Below, piece by piece: positions 19,544-27,905 of a stretch of 64,000 bases of DNA. The number at the start of each line of letters is the position of its first letter. Position 1 is the first letter of the stretch. The notes under the pieces were generated by a model, which was given only the letters and a program-made list of their open reading frames with translations, was not told the DNA's origin and made no database searches. The stretch comes from Vagococcus entomophilus (GTDB taxonomy: Bacteria > Bacillota > Bacilli > Lactobacillales > Vagococcaceae), in contig NZ_NGJZ01000005.1 in the NCBI RefSeq assembly GCF_003987595.1, positions 42,962-106,961 of the forward strand, written 5' to 3'. The position numbers and the translations under genes were made by a program.

Positions 19544-20419
19544 ATGGAAGCGAAAATTAAAGTTGAACACTTGAATATGAAGTACAAGCAACAAGAAGTT
19601 TTAGCAATTGACGAGTTATCATTTGATTCAGGAATTTCATATGGAATTGTGGGGCATAATGGTGCAGGGAAAACGACCTTATTTAAATGTATGACCAACA
19701 TTATTCCAACCTATACTGGAACGATTACCCTGGAAGGGCAAAACATTAGAGAACATAATGAAATGTTACTTAAAGTCGGCATCGTTTTAGATGGTATGTC
19801 TGTTTATAAAAATCGTACTGGATGGTTTAATATCCAATACTTTTCAGGTTTAAGAGGCAATGTTGATGAGAAAAAAGCAGAGAAATTAGCACAAGATTTA
19901 GAGCTCGAAGGAGTACTTGATAAAAAAGTATCGACTTATTCTTACGGTATGCAAAAGAAATTGATTCTCTTGATTGCGTTGATGCATACACCTGAGATTT
20001 TAATTTTAGATGAACCGTTTAGAGGGCTAGATATTGATAGTGTCAGTTGGTTCAAAAAATATTTGAAATCTTTGATTAAGAATGGCTTAACGCTAATTAT
20101 ATCTAGTCATGTTCAAAATGACCTTGAAACTTTATGTGACGAAGTATATGTGATTGATCAAGGAAAACTTATCAATCATATCAATCTTAACGAAGAAAAG
20201 CAAAAAATGGTACGTGTGATTAGTACTTCGAACAATGCTCGTTTGGCAGAATTATTAGACCAAGCAAATTATTACTATAGTGAGACTGATGAGGATGACT
20301 CATTAAAAATTGATATTTCTGATGAGCGCTGGACTGCAATCCGTGAAGCGTTACAAGAAGAAAAAATTGAAATTTATGAACTATCAAAAGTAAAAGTTTT
20401 AGAAGATAAGTTAAATTAG
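19544..20419 (+). CDS. ABC transporter ATP-binding protein
   Basis: The 291-residue nucleotide-binding subunit has Walker A GHNGAGKTT, signature YSYGMQKKL (SYGMQ variant of LSGGQ), Walker B ILILDEP and the H-loop IISSH. The C-terminal 70 residues form an accessory domain common in ABC-2 exporters. It pairs with the permease 13 bp downstream. Antibiotic, bacteriocin or lipid export are all possible; the substrate cannot be inferred. RBS GAAGGAG lies close to the ATG. Confidence 0.88.
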   Translation: MEAKIKVEHLNMKYKQQEVLAIDELSFDSGISYGIVGHNGAGKTTLFKCMTNIIPTYTGTITLEGQNIREHNEMLLKVGIVLDGMSVYKNRTGWFNIQYFSGLRGNVDEKKAEKLAQDLELEGVLDKKVSTYSYGMQKKLILLIALMHTPEILILDEPFRGLDIDSVSWFKKYLKSLIKNGLTLIISSHVQNDLETLCDEVYVIDQGKLINHINLNEEKQKMVRVISTSNNARLAELLDQANYYYSETDEDDSLKIDISDERWTAIREALQEEKIEIYELSKVKVLEDKLN

Positions 20420-20432
20420 AAGGAGTAAAAAA

Positions 20433-21191
20433 ATGACAGGAAAACAAATTTTTAAAATGGAAATGTTTAAATTTATGAAAGAAAAAAGTTATATGATTAC
20501 TGCGGCAATTCTAGCTGTTCTAAACATTATTGTAACGTTATTCATCATGTACATAGTCAATGGTTTTACAACGGATACAAATGGTATCCCAAGCGCATTT
20601 GCTTCAATGATGGTATTTGTAACGATTTTTGTGCTTTTTGCGAACTGGTTATTTTTGTTTCTTTATCCATTTCACATCATATCTGTGGATTATAAAAATA
20701 ATGTCATGGCGATGTTGGTTGCCTCAGGTGTGAATCGGACAAAACTATTCTTTTCAAAGATTGGGGCAGTGATTATCTGTACAGTATTGTTAAGTATTGC
20801 CATTACGATTATTCCTGTACTCATTATTTTTATCGATATCACAACAAAAGTGGGCGTTCAGCAGTTTATTGATGGAGTATCTTCGATTTTCTCTGGGCTG
20901 CAATCAATTGATGGCTTTTCTTTGATTGTTATGATGATCTTTTCTTATTTAGCAAGCCTTATGACTATTACGGCATCTGCTATTTTGGTTAAAGGGAGTA
21001 ATAAAACTGTTTCGCTGTTTATTGGATTTTCGATTTTGATTAGTTTGGTCTCAGGTGTTTTAAATCAAGTTATTAATACGAATGCTATGGATAATGCAAG
21101 TAGACTGTTTGTTCAAAGTCTTTATTCAGTTATAACGATCCTTATTTTTGGATTTATTGGTGTTAAAACATTACAAAAACAAATTCTGTAA
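20433..21191 (+). CDS. ABC-2 type transporter permease
   Basis: The 252-residue membrane protein has six predicted hydrophobic segments (for example ITAAILAVLNIIVTLFIMYIV, ASMMVFVTIFVLFANWLFLFLYPF and the C-terminal SLYSVITILIFGFIGV). This is the usual count for a half-size ABC-2 permease working as a dimer. It follows the ATPase gene with its own RBS (GAAGGAG) and is closed by a terminator, so the two form a stand-alone operon. Confidence 0.85.
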   Translation: MTGKQIFKMEMFKFMKEKSYMITAAILAVLNIIVTLFIMYIVNGFTTDTNGIPSAFASMMVFVTIFVLFANWLFLFLYPFHIISVDYKNNVMAMLVASGVNRTKLFFSKIGAVIICTVLLSIAITIIPVLIIFIDITTKVGVQQFIDGVSSIFSGLQSIDGFSLIVMMIFSYLASLMTITASAILVKGSNKTVSLFIGFSILISLVSGVLNQVINTNAMDNASRLFVQSLYSVITILIFGFIGVKTLQKQIL

Positions 21192-21222
21192 TGTTGATAA
21201 AAAATTAAAAAATAGACAAAGA

Positions 21223-21258
21223 GAGTTGTGGGCTGCTTCATCCCGCAGCTCTTTTTTA
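21223..21258 (+). terminator. Terminator after ABC operon
   Basis: GAGTTGTGGG pairs with CCCGCAGCTC (two G-U pairs) around CTGCTTCAT, followed by TTTTTTATT. Confidence 0.75.
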
Positions 21259-21284
21259 TTGTTCTTATTTATTTAACTTTGAAC

Positions 21285-21313
21285 TTGATTTATTCGGATT
21301 TATAGTGTAAATT
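21285..21313 (+). promoter_or_regulatory. guaC promoter
   Basis: TTGATT, 17-nt spacer, TAAATT. It is about 95 bp before the guaC start. Confidence 0.45.
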
Positions 21314-21352
21314 ATTCTTTGGAACGAAACAAATAATGGTTTTGAAGACCTT

Positions 21353-21365
21353 AATGTTCGTTTTT
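21353..21365 (-). promoter_or_regulatory. PurBox in guaC leader
   Basis: The minus strand reads AAAAACGAACATT, 12 of 13 matches to AWWWCCGAACWWT. It lies downstream of the predicted promoter, a position that suits a repressor roadblock rather than activation. Confidence 0.5.
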
Positions 21366-21407
21366 ATCTTTGAGATGGATTGGGAAATCCTTACAGGAGG
21401 AACTTTT

Positions 21408-22385
21408 ATGAAAGTTTTTGATTATGAAGATGTTCAACTTATTCCAAACAAGTGTATTGTTTCGAGTCGTTCGGAGTGCGATACGACAGTCAGCTTAGGC
21501 GGGCATGAGTTCAGATTGCCAGTGGTTCCAGCGAATATGCAAACAATTATTGATGAAACAATTGCGGAAAAATTAGCAAGTAATGGTTATTTCTATATTA
21601 TGCATCGGTTTAAAGAAGCTGAACGCATAGGCTTTATAAAAAATATGCAAAGTAAAGGACTAATAGCTTCTATTAGTGTTGGGGTAAAGCCATTAGAATA
21701 TAGTTTTATTGAAGAACTTGCGGCAAAAAAAATAACACCAGAGTTTATTACAATAGATATTGCACACGGACATTCAAATGCTGTGATTCAAATGATTCAA
21801 CATATCAAGTGCTATCTGCCAGATTCTTTTGTGATTGCAGGAAATGTAGGAACTCCAGAGGCAGTACGTGAGTTAGAAAATGCGGGAGCCGATGCGACCA
21901 AAGTTGGGATTGGGCCTGGGAAAGTTTGTATTACAAAAATTAAAACAGGATTTGGTACTGGTGGCTGGCAATTGGCGGCACTTAGATGGTGTGCAAAAGC
22001 TGCGCGCAAACCGATTATTGCCGATGGAGGAATCCGTACAAACGGTGATGTTGCCAAGTCTATTCGCTTTGGAGGTACAATGGTGATGATTGGTTCTTTA
22101 TTTGCAGGACATGAAGAATCTCCAGGTGAAACCAAAGAAGAAAATGGTATTTTGTATAAAGAATACTTTGGGAGTGCTTCCGAGTATCAAAAAGGTGAAA
22201 AGAAAAATGTAGAAGGCAAAAAAATATGGCTCGAGCATAAAGGGAAATTTGCAGATACATTGATTGAAATGCAACAAGATCTCCAATCTTCTATTTCTTA
22301 TGCGGGTGGCAAAGATTTAGAAGCGATACGAAAAGTCGATTACGTTATTGTTAAAAATTCTATTTTTAACGGAGATACAATTTAA
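21408..22385 (+). CDS. guaC: GMP reductase
   Basis: The 325-residue IMPDH-superfamily enzyme reduces GMP to IMP with NADPH, returning guanine nucleotides to the common pool. Evidence: [21 protein letters not shown] at the N-terminus, the catalytic loop [12 protein letters not shown] (Cys), [21 protein letters not shown] and [11 protein letters not shown]. It lacks CBS domains, unlike IMP dehydrogenase. The ATG at 21408 follows CAGGAGG by seven bases; the frame is open for 24 codons upstream but without a ribosome site. A PurBox sits in the leader and a strong terminator follows. Confidence 0.95.
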   Translation: MKVFDYEDVQLIPNKCIVSSRSECDTTVSLGGHEFRLPVVPANMQTIIDETIAEKLASNGYFYIMHRFKEAERIGFIKNMQSKGLIASISVGVKPLEYSFIEELAAKKITPEFITIDIAHGHSNAVIQMIQHIKCYLPDSFVIAGNVGTPEAVRELENAGADATKVGIGPGKVCITKIKTGFGTGGWQLAALRWCAKAARKPIIADGGIRTNGDVAKSIRFGGTMVMIGSLFAGHEESPGETKEENGILYKEYFGSASEYQKGEKKNVEGKKIWLEHKGKFADTLIEMQQDLQSSISYAGGKDLEAIRKVDYVIVKNSIFNGDTI

Positions 22386-22390
22386 GTTTT

Positions 22391-22438
22391 AAAAAAAGAC
22401 AGAACGAAACTTCATTTGGTTTCGTTCTATCTTTTTTT
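22391..22438 (+). terminator. Terminator after guaC
   Basis: A long stem (AAAAAAAGACAGAACGAAAC with its near-perfect complement, one mismatch) around TTCATTT, ending in seven T residues. Confidence 0.88.
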
Positions 22439-22574
22439 GTTCGCTTTATAAGGTTTCTATTCTTTTTTTAAAATAAAATAACAAAAAAAAAGAATAAATG
22501 ACGAATGATGTTGAAAGTTTTAGGTTGAAATGTTAGACTTTTTGTATATCGTATAGAGGGAGTTGGGGAGAACA

Positions 22575-24848
22575 TTGAAAAAGAGAAGTGAATGGTGGAT
22601 TGGTTTAGTAAAATGGGGTGTGATCGCGGGGATAATGCTTGGGGGAGCGACGACCACCTTTGCGACGACAACAGATACAACAGATACAGCACAAAAAGCT
22701 GAAAAAGAAATCATTCCTGTCCAATTTTTGGGGATTAATGACTTTCATGGAGCGCTAAGTACGACTGGTTCTGCTTATATTGAAGGGAAAAAGTATAGCA
22801 ATGCTGGAACTGCTGCACTATTAGCAGGCTATTTAAATCAGGCAGAGAATTCGTTTAAGCAAACCAATACTAGTGGTCAAACCTTTCGTGTTCAAGCAGG
22901 TGATATGGTCGGAGCGAGCCCAGCTAACTCAGGATTATTACAAGATGAACCAACAATCAAAATTATGAACCAAATGAAAATAGATGTGGGAACCCTTGGA
23001 AACCATGAATTTGATGAAGGACTGGATGAATTTTCGCGAATATTAAAAGCAGAGGCACCGTCTGCTGGAAAATTCAATCAAATTACGCAAGACTATCCTC
23101 AGGAAGCGGCAAAACAAGAAATTGTCATTGCGAATGTTGAAAATAAATCAGACGGAAAAGTTCCAAATGGCTGGCAGCCTTATACCATTAAAGAAGTGAG
23201 TAAAAATGGTCAAACTGTTAAAGTAGGCTTTATTGGAGTTGTGACAACAGATGTTCCAAATTTAGTTTTAAAAAAATATCACGAAGCGTACAATTTTTTG
23301 GATGAAGCAGAGACCGTCGTTCGTTATGAAAAAGAGTTGCGAACACAAGGGGTTCAAGCAATCGTCGTGTTAGCACATGATCCTTCTAAAAGTAGTAACG
23401 GTGTGGTAAGTGAAAAAGCTGCCACAATTATGGAAAAAGTAAATACGAGTGATCCAGAAAATAGTGTGGACATTTTCTTTGCAGGACACAATCATGAATA
23501 TACCAATGGAATAGTAGGCAATACGCGCATTGTTCAAAGTACTTCGCAAGGAAAAGCCTATATCGATGTAACCGGCGAGCTAGATAGTTCAACCAAAGAT
23601 TTTGTTAAAGTGCCACAAGCGAATGTGACTCCGGTACTTGCTAATGGAAGCGTCCAACCTGATGCCGATGTTCAAGCGATTGTCACTGACGCTTCGGCAC
23701 GAGTCCAAACTGTCACAGAAGAAAAAATAGGCACAGCTGAAACGGCAGAATCAGTTAGTCGAGAAGTAAATGCTGATAAAGAATCTGCATTGGGAAATTT
23801 AGTTACTGATGCCCAAGTTGCAATGGCCAGAGCAGCAGGGTTTAACGCTGACTTTGCACTAACAAATAATGGAGGGATTCGTTCTGATTTAGCAGTTAGA
23901 GCAGACAAAGGAATCACATGGGGTGCAGCTCAAAATGTCCAGCCTTTTGGCAATATTTTACAAGTAGTAGAAATGACCGGTACCCAAATCAAACAGGTGT
24001 TGGCGCAACAATTTGAGCTTAATGAAACGTACTTTTTGCAGATGTCTGGTTTGAAGATGAGTTATACGGATGGTGATTCTTCGGCAAATGCACATCAATT
24101 ATTCACTGTAACGAAAGCAGATGGTACGCCCCTTTCTGACACACAAACCTATCAAGTAGTCATCAATGATTTTCTGTATGGGGGAGGCGATGGGTTTAGT
24201 GGCTTTACCCAAGCCAAGCTTATTGGAGCAATTGATTCAGATACGGAAACGTTTGTTCAATATATAAAAAAAGTAGAGTCTGAGAAAAAAACGGTGGATG
24301 CCAAAATTGAAGGACGCAAAACGTATCTTTCCAAAGCAGATATCGCTGCTGCAAATCAAGCTGCGATTGAAATGATCCAAAATAAAACAACCATTAATCC
24401 ACTGTACGCAGGGGCTCCGGATTTAAGTGGAAAAACAGTTGCGGGTGCGTCAGTAACGGCTACCTTGAAAGGAATTAGTACAACGGCTGTTGCCAATGAA
24501 AATGGAGAATTTACAGTTCCGCTTAGTCAAGAGCAAGTAATTGTTGGTGCAGAAGTAACATTGAAAGTTACGGATCTAAAAGGCAATAGTTGGCAAACAA
24601 AACAAATTGTCCAACCCGTTTTGACAGCTAGTTCAGCGACTAGTGCACCCGTGGGTTCTGCTTCACTTTCTACCACAAATTCATCGAGCAAGATTAATTC
24701 AAACATGCCAACGAAAAATACGACATCAGGCAAACTACCTCAGACGGGGGAAAAAGAGTCTACAATGTTGGGTGCTTGGGGAGCGTTAAGTTTGATAGCT
24801 TTCACAGTGGTTACGCTCAAGAGGAAAAAGACACTTGAGAATAACTGA
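22575..24848 (+). CDS. Cell-wall-anchored 5'-nucleotidase / 2',3'-cyclic phosphodiesterase (LPXTG)
   Basis: The 757-residue surface enzyme has a signal peptide (KKRSEWWIGLVKWGVIAGIMLGG). A calcineurin-like metallophosphatase domain follows (GINDFHGAL, QAGDMVGAS, GNHEFDEG, LAHDPS, GHNHEY), then the 5'-nucleotidase C-terminal domain (LTNNGGIRSDL, YGGGDGFSGF) and a short Ig-like segment. A Ser/Thr linker leads to the sortase signal LPQTGEKES, a hydrophobic span and a basic tail. It should dephosphorylate extracellular nucleotides to nucleosides at the wall. Start is uncertain: TTG at 22575 or TTG at 22563, both near G-rich ribosome sites. It is monocistronic with a terminator. Confidence 0.92.
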   Translation: MKKRSEWWIGLVKWGVIAGIMLGGATTTFATTTDTTDTAQKAEKEIIPVQFLGINDFHGALSTTGSAYIEGKKYSNAGTAALLAGYLNQAENSFKQTNTSGQTFRVQAGDMVGASPANSGLLQDEPTIKIMNQMKIDVGTLGNHEFDEGLDEFSRILKAEAPSAGKFNQITQDYPQEAAKQEIVIANVENKSDGKVPNGWQPYTIKEVSKNGQTVKVGFIGVVTTDVPNLVLKKYHEAYNFLDEAETVVRYEKELRTQGVQAIVVLAHDPSKSSNGVVSEKAATIMEKVNTSDPENSVDIFFAGHNHEYTNGIVGNTRIVQSTSQGKAYIDVTGELDSSTKDFVKVPQANVTPVLANGSVQPDADVQAIVTDASARVQTVTEEKIGTAETAESVSREVNADKESALGNLVTDAQVAMARAAGFNADFALTNNGGIRSDLAVRADKGITWGAAQNVQPFGNILQVVEMTGTQIKQVLAQQFELNETYFLQMSGLKMSYTDGDSSANAHQLFTVTKADGTPLSDTQTYQVVINDFLYGGGDGFSGFTQAKLIGAIDSDTETFVQYIKKVESEKKTVDAKIEGRKTYLSKADIAAANQAAIEMIQNKTTINPLYAGAPDLSGKTVAGASVTATLKGISTTAVANENGEFTVPLSQEQVIVGAEVTLKVTDLKGNSWQTKQIVQPVLTASSATSAPVGSASLSTTNSSSKINSNMPTKNTTSGKLPQTGEKESTMLGAWGALSLIAFTVVTLKRKKTLENN

Positions 24849-24909
24849 TTTTTCTTGTAACGAGTTGTAGAATAAAGGGATAAGTTGGTACAAACACGTC
24901 ACTTTTGGA

Positions 24910-24957
24910 GAATGTGTATGAGGAATAATTGTTCCTTTATACACGTTCTTTTTTTTA
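24910..24957 (+). terminator. Terminator after nucleotidase gene
   Basis: A 16-bp arm (GAATGTGTATGAGGAA) pairs with TTCCTTTATACACGTTC around TAATTG, followed by eight T residues. Confidence 0.85.
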
Positions 24958-24961
24958 TTAC

Positions 24962-24990
24962 TTGATTCATCGTAGTAATTGTGGTAATTT
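24962..24990 (+). promoter_or_regulatory. Promoter of the padR operon
   Basis: TTGATT, 17-nt spacer, TAATTT. The first CGTAGTA repeat lies inside the spacer. Confidence 0.5.
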
Positions 24991-25025
24991 AGTACTACGA
25001 TAGACGTAGTACATATGTCGTAGTA
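24971..25025. promoter_or_regulatory. CGTAGTA repeat cluster, probable PadR operator
   Basis: Four copies of one heptamer occur: CGTAGTA at 24971, 25005 and 25019 and its complement TACTACG at 24993. The 24993 and 25005 copies form a perfect inverted repeat with a 5-bp centre just after the -10 element. This suits autorepression by the downstream PadR protein. Confidence 0.55.
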
Positions 25026-25039
25026 AAAGAGGTGTCAGG

Positions 25040-25384
25040 ATGATAAGTAGTGATGTGATACGTGGCTATAATGATATGATGATCCTTTTTACCTTAACGG
25101 AGGGAGATTCTTATGGTTATGAGATTTCAAAAAAAATTCATGAACGCTCGAATAAACTCTATACAATTAAAGAGACAACGTTGTATTCGGCTTTTTCTAG
25201 ATTACAAAAAAATGGTTATATTAGCGCTTACCCTGGAAAAGAAACACATGGGAAAAAAAGGACATATTATAAATTAACTGCCAAAGGGCTCCAATATTAT
25301 TTAGATAAATGTGAAGAATGGCTATTAACCAAAACTGTGGTAGATCAATTTAGAGGGGGAATTTGTGATGAAAACGTTAAATGA
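25040..25384 (+). CDS. PadR-family transcriptional regulator
   Basis: The 114-residue winged-helix repressor has the PadR fold markers: ITLTEGDSYGYEISKKI-like helix region, IKETTLYSAFSRLQKNGYISAY (recognition helix) and KKRTYYKLTAKGLQYY (wing). PadR proteins usually repress their own small operon and release it on binding a hydrophobic or membrane-stress ligand. It overlaps the next gene, a membrane protein with an N-terminal HAAS-like domain, the standard partner in such operons. The repeat cluster upstream is the likely operator. Confidence 0.9.
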   Translation: MISSDVIRGYNDMMILFTLTEGDSYGYEISKKIHERSNKLYTIKETTLYSAFSRLQKNGYISAYPGKETHGKKRTYYKLTAKGLQYYLDKCEEWLLTKTVVDQFRGGICDENVK

Positions 25385-26315
25385 GTACATTGAAACATTG
25401 TTTATTAACTTACCAAAAACACTTGAAATGGAGAAAATAAAAGAGGATCTTCAAGCGAATATGGAAGATAAATATCATGATTTAAGAGCAGAGGGAAAGA
25501 GTGAAAATGAGGCGATTGGACAAGTTATTGCGGAGTTCGGCAATATTGATGAATTATTAGAAGAAATGGATGATTCAGTTGCAGAAACACCAATCAAACA
25601 AAAAGGGATGCTTCCTGTGTTAGCAGATACGTTTGTTACTAGATATTTAGAAATGCGTAAGCGCTTGGGCTTTGGTGTCGGTATGGGTGTGGTGTGCTGT
25701 ATAATTGGAGTAGCAATGTTACTTTTAATAATGAGCCTTTTTGGAGAAGGAGAGGCTGTTGTGTTGAGCGGTACGATCCCAATGTTTCTCTTTGTTGCAG
25801 TAGGTGTAGGCTGTTTCATTTGGTTTGGGATGCAGATGAGAGACTTTGATGTTGTCGAGCACGAGTTTGTTTGTTCCTATGACACAATAGAAGAGGTCGA
25901 GTACAGCAAACAAGCTTATGAAAAATCTTACAAATTCAGCCTGACATTTGGTGTTGGATTGTGTATCTTGTCAGTGGTTCCGCTTCTTGCCTTTTTAGCT
26001 TTAGGTTTGGATAATGATAGACAAGTTCTTTTCGCCACTAGTCTGTTATTAGTGATTAATTCAGCTGCAATTTTTTTATTTATCTATGTTGGTAACGTTA
26101 TGGGAAGCTTTACTCTTATTTTAGAAAATGCAAGAGTTAGTGAGTCAACACAAAATGAACAACATCAAAAGAAAAGCCAGTACTATTGGAGTGGCTCTTA
26201 TTGGTCATTAGTGCTTGTTCTTTATTTTTTAACTAGTTTTCTTTTTCATTCGTGGGCATACAGTTGGCTGATTTTTATTCTTGCTTCGGCAATTGGGAAT
26301 ATGATAAAAAAATAG
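25368..26315 (+). CDS. HAAS/DUF1700-type signalling domain membrane protein
   Basis: The 315-residue protein has an N-terminal helical domain (residues 1-75: EYIETLFINLPKTLEMEKIKEDLQANMEDKYHDLRAEGKSENEAI...EFGNIDELLEEM) typical of proteins encoded next to PadR regulators. About six hydrophobic segments follow. The ATG at 25368 is preferred, seven bases after AGAGGGGGA; a GTG at 25365 is too close. It may sense or respond to envelope stress. Coupled to padR by a 17-bp overlap. Confidence 0.8.
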   Translation: MKTLNEYIETLFINLPKTLEMEKIKEDLQANMEDKYHDLRAEGKSENEAIGQVIAEFGNIDELLEEMDDSVAETPIKQKGMLPVLADTFVTRYLEMRKRLGFGVGMGVVCCIIGVAMLLLIMSLFGEGEAVVLSGTIPMFLFVAVGVGCFIWFGMQMRDFDVVEHEFVCSYDTIEEVEYSKQAYEKSYKFSLTFGVGLCILSVVPLLAFLALGLDNDRQVLFATSLLLVINSAAIFLFIYVGNVMGSFTLILENARVSESTQNEQHQKKSQYYWSGSYWSLVLVLYFLTSFLFHSWAYSWLIFILASAIGNMIKK

Positions 26316-26356
26316 AGCTTAGGGCACAACTCGCAAGTTGTGTCCTAGGCTTTTAT
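26316..26356. terminator. Terminator between convergent genes
   Basis: AGCTTAGGGCACAACT pairs with AGTTGTGTCCTAGGCT (two mismatches) and is followed by TTTTATT. It lies between the padR operon and the convergent B6 operon. Confidence 0.75.
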
Positions 26357-26390
26357 TAGCAAAAAAACGGTGAGATTAGGAGTAAATGTT

Positions 26391-26948
26391 TTATAAAGAT
26401 TTTTGCAGGGTGAAACGTTCCATGATTTTCTTTAAAGGCCTATAAGCAATTGTGACTACGATAATAGTGGTTAAGCAGTTGATGACCGTGGCAAATAATG
26501 AACTACTAGAAGCAAGTAGTGCGGGATACAAAGAGACACCTGTAAGCATCACCATAACGATACCCTTAAGGAACGTCATGATTAACTTTGCTAAGCTAGC
26601 AAAAAGAGCCACAATGAGGATTTGAGTAGAGGTTGTTTTTTGAGAGGTTATCCGGTGCAAAACCAACGAAGCAACTCCCCCAACAACAAAAGCCTCCAAG
26701 AGAAAATAGGGAGCTTCAAGTGCAAAACCATTTAAAATATCAAAAATAGCAAAGCCTAAACCGCCTGCCAGAGCTCCTTTTTTATAGCCGATAAGGAGGA
26801 CAGCAAGTAAAAGGACAGAGTTGCCCAAATGAACGAAAGGATTACCAATTGCGGCAGGCATTGGAATTCTAATACTGGTACCGATGACGGTCAGAGCGGC
26901 AAACAGTGCGACGAAGACAAGGTCTTTAGTTGTTGTCTGTTGCTTCAT
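26391..26948 (-). CDS. ECF transporter S component, probable vitamin B6 transporter (PdxU-like)
   Basis: The 185-residue membrane protein has about five to six hydrophobic helices (DLVFVALFAALTVIGTSIRIPMP, HLGNSVLLLAVLLIGY, GALAGGLGFAIFDILNG and others). This is the S-component pattern, which captures a vitamin and docks on a shared EcfAAT energy module encoded elsewhere. The gene overlaps pdxK by 23 bp and has an AAGGGGGA ribosome site inside it. Genomic pairing with a pyridoxal kinase and a MocR regulator makes pyridoxine, pyridoxal or pyridoxamine the likely substrate. Confidence 0.8.
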   Translation of the reverse strand: MKQQTTTKDLVFVALFAALTVIGTSIRIPMPAAIGNPFVHLGNSVLLLAVLLIGYKKGALAGGLGFAIFDILNGFALEAPYFLLEAFVVGGVASLVLHRITSQKTTSTQILIVALFASLAKLIMTFLKGIVMVMLTGVSLYPALLASSSSLFATVINCLTTIIVVTIAYRPLKKIMERFTLQKSL

Positions 26949-27786
26949 AGTCAGTCCCCCTTAAATTATTTGGCAGAATCCGATGTTCTGCTTTTGAGTA
27001 GGACCCGTGCCAAACATGACCTAAATAAGGATTGATTTGTACTCCATTTTCAATTGCAGCAAATACAAATTCTTTTGCCAAAAGGACCGCTGCTTTAGGA
27101 ACAAGCCCTTTCGCAAGTCCTGCTGTAATAGCTGCAGCGAAAGTACAGCCAGCACCGTGATTGTAAGCAGTCTCTATTTGTGGGCTTTCTAAGATGGTAA
27201 AAGTTTCCCCATCATAAAAAACATCTACAGCATTTTTAGTTTTTAAACGACGCCCTCCTTTGACCACAACATATTTAGGACCCAACGCGTAAATGATTTT
27301 AGCAGCTTCTTTCATGTCTTCCACACTAGTTAGTTCGCCTAAACCTGATAAGATTCCAGCCTCAACTAAATTTGGAGTGGTAATCGTGGCTAAGGGAAGC
27401 AAATAGGTTTTTAGTGCATCAACATTTTCGGGTTGCAACAATTCATTTGTCCCTTTGCAGGCAATGACAGGATCAATCACGATAAAAGGAACTTTTTCAT
27501 TTAGAAGTGTTTGGTGAATCTGCTTAATCATTGCTACACTGCCAAGCATCCCTGTTTTCACTGCATCTATAGAAGTACTGAAAATGGTGTCTAATTGCTT
27601 CTCAAGCAAAGTCTCATCCAAAGGAGTAACTGTATGTGACCAATCGTTTTCAGGATCCATGGTTACAATACTTGTAATCGCACAAAAGCCAAAGACGCCA
27701 AATTCTTCAAAGGTTTTTAAATCAGCTTGCAATCCAGCACCGCCACTTGAGTCAGAGCCAGCAATTGTTAGTGTTTTTCTTATCAT
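26926..27786 (-). CDS. pdxK: Pyridoxine/pyridoxal kinase (ThiD-like ribokinase family)
   Basis: The 286-residue kinase has the ThiD/PdxK N-terminus ([30 protein letters not shown]), the core [19 protein letters not shown], and the C-terminal active-site [16 protein letters not shown]. In this family GAGC replaces the GxGD of ribokinases. It should phosphorylate vitamin B6 vitamers to make PLP; HMP kinase activity for thiamine is the main alternative. The neighbouring MocR regulator favours B6. First gene of a two-gene operon with the S component. Confidence 0.86.
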   Translation of the reverse strand: MIRKTLTIAGSDSSGGAGLQADLKTFEEFGVFGFCAITSIVTMDPENDWSHTVTPLDETLLEKQLDTIFSTSIDAVKTGMLGSVAMIKQIHQTLLNEKVPFIVIDPVIACKGTNELLQPENVDALKTYLLPLATITTPNLVEAGILSGLGELTSVEDMKEAAKIIYALGPKYVVVKGGRRLKTKNAVDVFYDGETFTILESPQIETAYNHGAGCTFAAAITAGLAKGLVPKAAVLLAKEFVFAAIENGVQINPYLGHVWHGSYSKAEHRILPNNLRGTDYEATDNN

Positions 27787-27821
27787 ACGTATACCCTCGA
27801 TTCTATCTTAATTAATTTATT

Positions 27822-27850
27822 CTTATAATATGACAAATTATTTTTGACAA
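27822..27850 (-). promoter_or_regulatory. pdxK promoter (overlaps pdxR promoter)
   Basis: On the minus strand TTGTCA and TATAAG are separated by 17 nt. The -35 shares bases with the -35 of the opposite promoter. Confidence 0.5.
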
Positions 27851-27851
27851 A
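27831..27851. promoter_or_regulatory. TGACAAA direct repeat, candidate PdxR operator
   Basis: TGACAAA occurs at 27831 and 27845, a 14-bp repeat distance, exactly where the two divergent promoters overlap. MocR-type regulators commonly bind direct repeats in such intergenic regions. Confidence 0.45.
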
Positions 27852-27872
27852 AAGAGCCAATTGGTATATTTT
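27844..27872 (+). promoter_or_regulatory. pdxR promoter
   Basis: TTGACA, 17-nt spacer, TATTTT, leading into pdxR 34 bp downstream. Confidence 0.5.
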
Positions 27873-27905
27873 TAACTCATCCAATTTTCGTGAAAGGAAA
27901 AAGCT

